Shown piece by piece: positions 12,522 through 13,223 of a stretch of 13,223 nucleotides of DNA. Both the position numbers and the translations under genes were made by a program. Source of the stretch: DATDAH01 sp036525535 (lineage in GTDB: Bacteria > Actinomycetota > Acidimicrobiia > Acidimicrobiales > DATDAH01); assembly GCA_036525535.1 (NCBI GenBank), contig DATDAH010000127.1, positions 1 through 13,223 on the forward strand. Direction: 5' to 3'. The number at the start of each line of letters is the position of its first letter. The first letter of the stretch is position 1. Below the pieces are notes generated by a model. The model was not told the DNA's origin. It saw only the letters and a list, made by a program, of their open reading frames with translations, and made no database searches.

Positions 12522-13214
12522 GTGCCCCATCTGACCCGACGCGCCTGGCTGGCCGTCGGCCTCGCGATCGCTGGGCTGGCCGCCCTGAGCGTGACCATCG
12601 CCGGCGCCCAGACCGACGACACCCCCCGCGGAACCGACCCGCTCTCCGCCGACGAGCTCACGGCCGCCGGCGACCTGGCTCAGGGGTCCAACCCCGGCGA
12701 GGCGGCCGGACTCGGCGACGACGACGTCGTCCTCCTGGTCGAGCGCCACGAGGAGCCGAAGGCGGACGAGGACGAGGGCCTCCGTCGGGCCGACGTGTAC
12801 GTCTATTCCTATGACGACGACGTCCTCACCTGGACCGTGGTCGACACCGCGTCCGGCGAGGTCGACCAGAGCCAGGTCGTCCCCGACACCCAGCTGCCGC
12901 TGATCCAGGAAGAAGAGGACCGGGCGCTCGAGATCGCTCTGGACGACCCCGAGTTCGCTCAGCTGCTGGCCACCCGGTACCGCCAGGCCACCGGACGAGA
13001 CCTGGCCGATCCGGCCACGGACCTCGACATCCAGCCCATCGTGTTCCGGGCCGACGCCAATCCGGCGGCGGCCGCGGGGGGCGCAAGGGCGTGCGGCCGA
13101 CACCGCTGCGCCCAGCTCATGATCCAGTCCACCGACCACCTCCTCGTCGACCTCCTGCCGGTCGTCGACCTGTCGACCGATGAGCTGGCCAGCGAGACAG
13201 GGTTCTTCTCATGA
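12522..13214 (+). CDS. Secreted protein resembling the N-terminal domain of copper amine oxidases (no catalytic domain)
   Basis: 230 residues. The N-terminus MPHLTRRAWLAVGLAIAGLAAL is a signal peptide with a TRRxWL twin-Arg-like start and a likely AGA-Q cleavage after residue 29, so export by Sec or Tat. The mature part has DPLSADELTAAGDL and VVLLVERHEEPK, resembling the HPLDPLxxxEI opening and first strand of copper amine oxidase N2 domains, then VYVYSYDDDVLTWTVVDTASGEV, a helix EDRALEIALDDPEFAQLLATRY and a Cys pair in ACGRHRC. The topaquinone-bearing catalytic domain is absent. The gene could supply a separate accessory domain or be unrelated. Its TGA overlaps the next ATG as ATGA (13211-13214), so it is coupled to a partner beyond the window. 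Start GTG may be leaderless. Function remains open. Confidence 0.7.
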   Translation: MPHLTRRAWLAVGLAIAGLAALSVTIAGAQTDDTPRGTDPLSADELTAAGDLAQGSNPGEAAGLGDDDVVLLVERHEEPKADEDEGLRRADVYVYSYDDDVLTWTVVDTASGEVDQSQVVPDTQLPLIQEEEDRALEIALDDPEFAQLLATRYRQATGRDLADPATDLDIQPIVFRADANPAAAAGGARACGRHRCAQLMIQSTDHLLVDLLPVVDLSTDELASETGFFS

Positions 13215-13223
13215 GCGGCATCA
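13211..13223 (+). CDS. Start of a following gene (3' truncated by window edge)
   Basis: ATG at 13211 overlaps the stop of the secreted-protein gene in the ATGA arrangement and reads M-S-G-I before the window ends. No function can be assigned; the coupling suggests it works with the upstream secreted protein. Confidence 0.45.

Overview
This is a very GC-rich, densely packed window with GTG starts, mostly polar GGGGGA/AGGAGG-type ribosome binding sites and long shadow ORFs on the opposite strand. The gene content is typical of an actinobacterium: F420/flavin luciferase-like oxidoreductases, FadE-type acyl-CoA dehydrogenase pairs, SDRs, a Hanks-type kinase, an IclR regulator and an AbiEi/DUF559 protein. 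An Acidimicrobiia-like environmental actinobacterium fits best, but taxonomy is inference; no rRNA or tRNA is visible to anchor it.

Layout. 1-1374: the C-terminal part of a luciferase-like (LLM) oxidoreductase runs in from the left edge and converges, with a 17-bp overlap, on a small VOC/glyoxalase-fold gene. A divergent promoter region then leads to a DUF1905 gene. A strong hairpin at 1390-1433 separates this from the minus-strand block 1442-5783, which reads, in transcription order, SDR, Ser/Thr kinase, acyl-CoA dehydrogenase alpha (FadE26-like), acyl-CoA dehydrogenase beta (FadE27-like). A 289-bp gap holds a decayed hydrolase C-terminus and a palindrome-rich promoter zone. The plus-strand block 6073-9612 follows: a full-length LLM oxidoreductase, a hairpin, then a compact SGNH hydrolase / IclR regulator / NTF2-like operon. 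9602-10739 is an AbiEi-DUF559 gene bracketed by members of one hairpin repeat family. 10751-12465 (minus) is an SDR / alpha-beta hydrolase operon with an ATGA overlap. Divergent from it, 12522-13214 encodes a secreted protein that looks like the N-terminal domain of a copper amine oxidase, overlapping by ATGA the start of a gene that leaves the window.

The main biological signal is steroid catabolism. The two acyl-CoA dehydrogenases resemble the two subunits of the mycobacterial heteromeric enzyme FadE26-FadE27 (ChsE4-ChsE5), which oxidises the cholesterol side chain. A perfect 14-bp palindrome, TAGAACCGGTTCTA, 19 bp upstream of the alpha-subunit start fits exactly the published KstR operator consensus TnnAACnnGTTnnA. 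A second palindrome inside the 3' end of the adjacent SDR fits the KstR2 consensus AnCAAGnnCTTGnT, though its position makes function doubtful. The oxidoreductases, SDRs and hydrolases nearby would suit uptake and breakdown of sterols or other hydrophobic ring compounds, but their substrates cannot be read from sequence.

The most unusual structural feature is a family of long, nearly perfect hairpins (9602-9645, 10628-10677, 10688-10739, with a framework relative at 1390-1433). They share outer ends of the type CGTTCTGGC...GCCAG(AACG), show compensatory stem changes, and in two cases supply the stop codon of the upstream gene in the same reading frame. The AbiEi-DUF559 gene also has its ribosome binding site and the first base of its ATG buried in a perfect 11-bp stem. 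No CRISPR array, tRNA, rRNA, transposase or integrase was seen.
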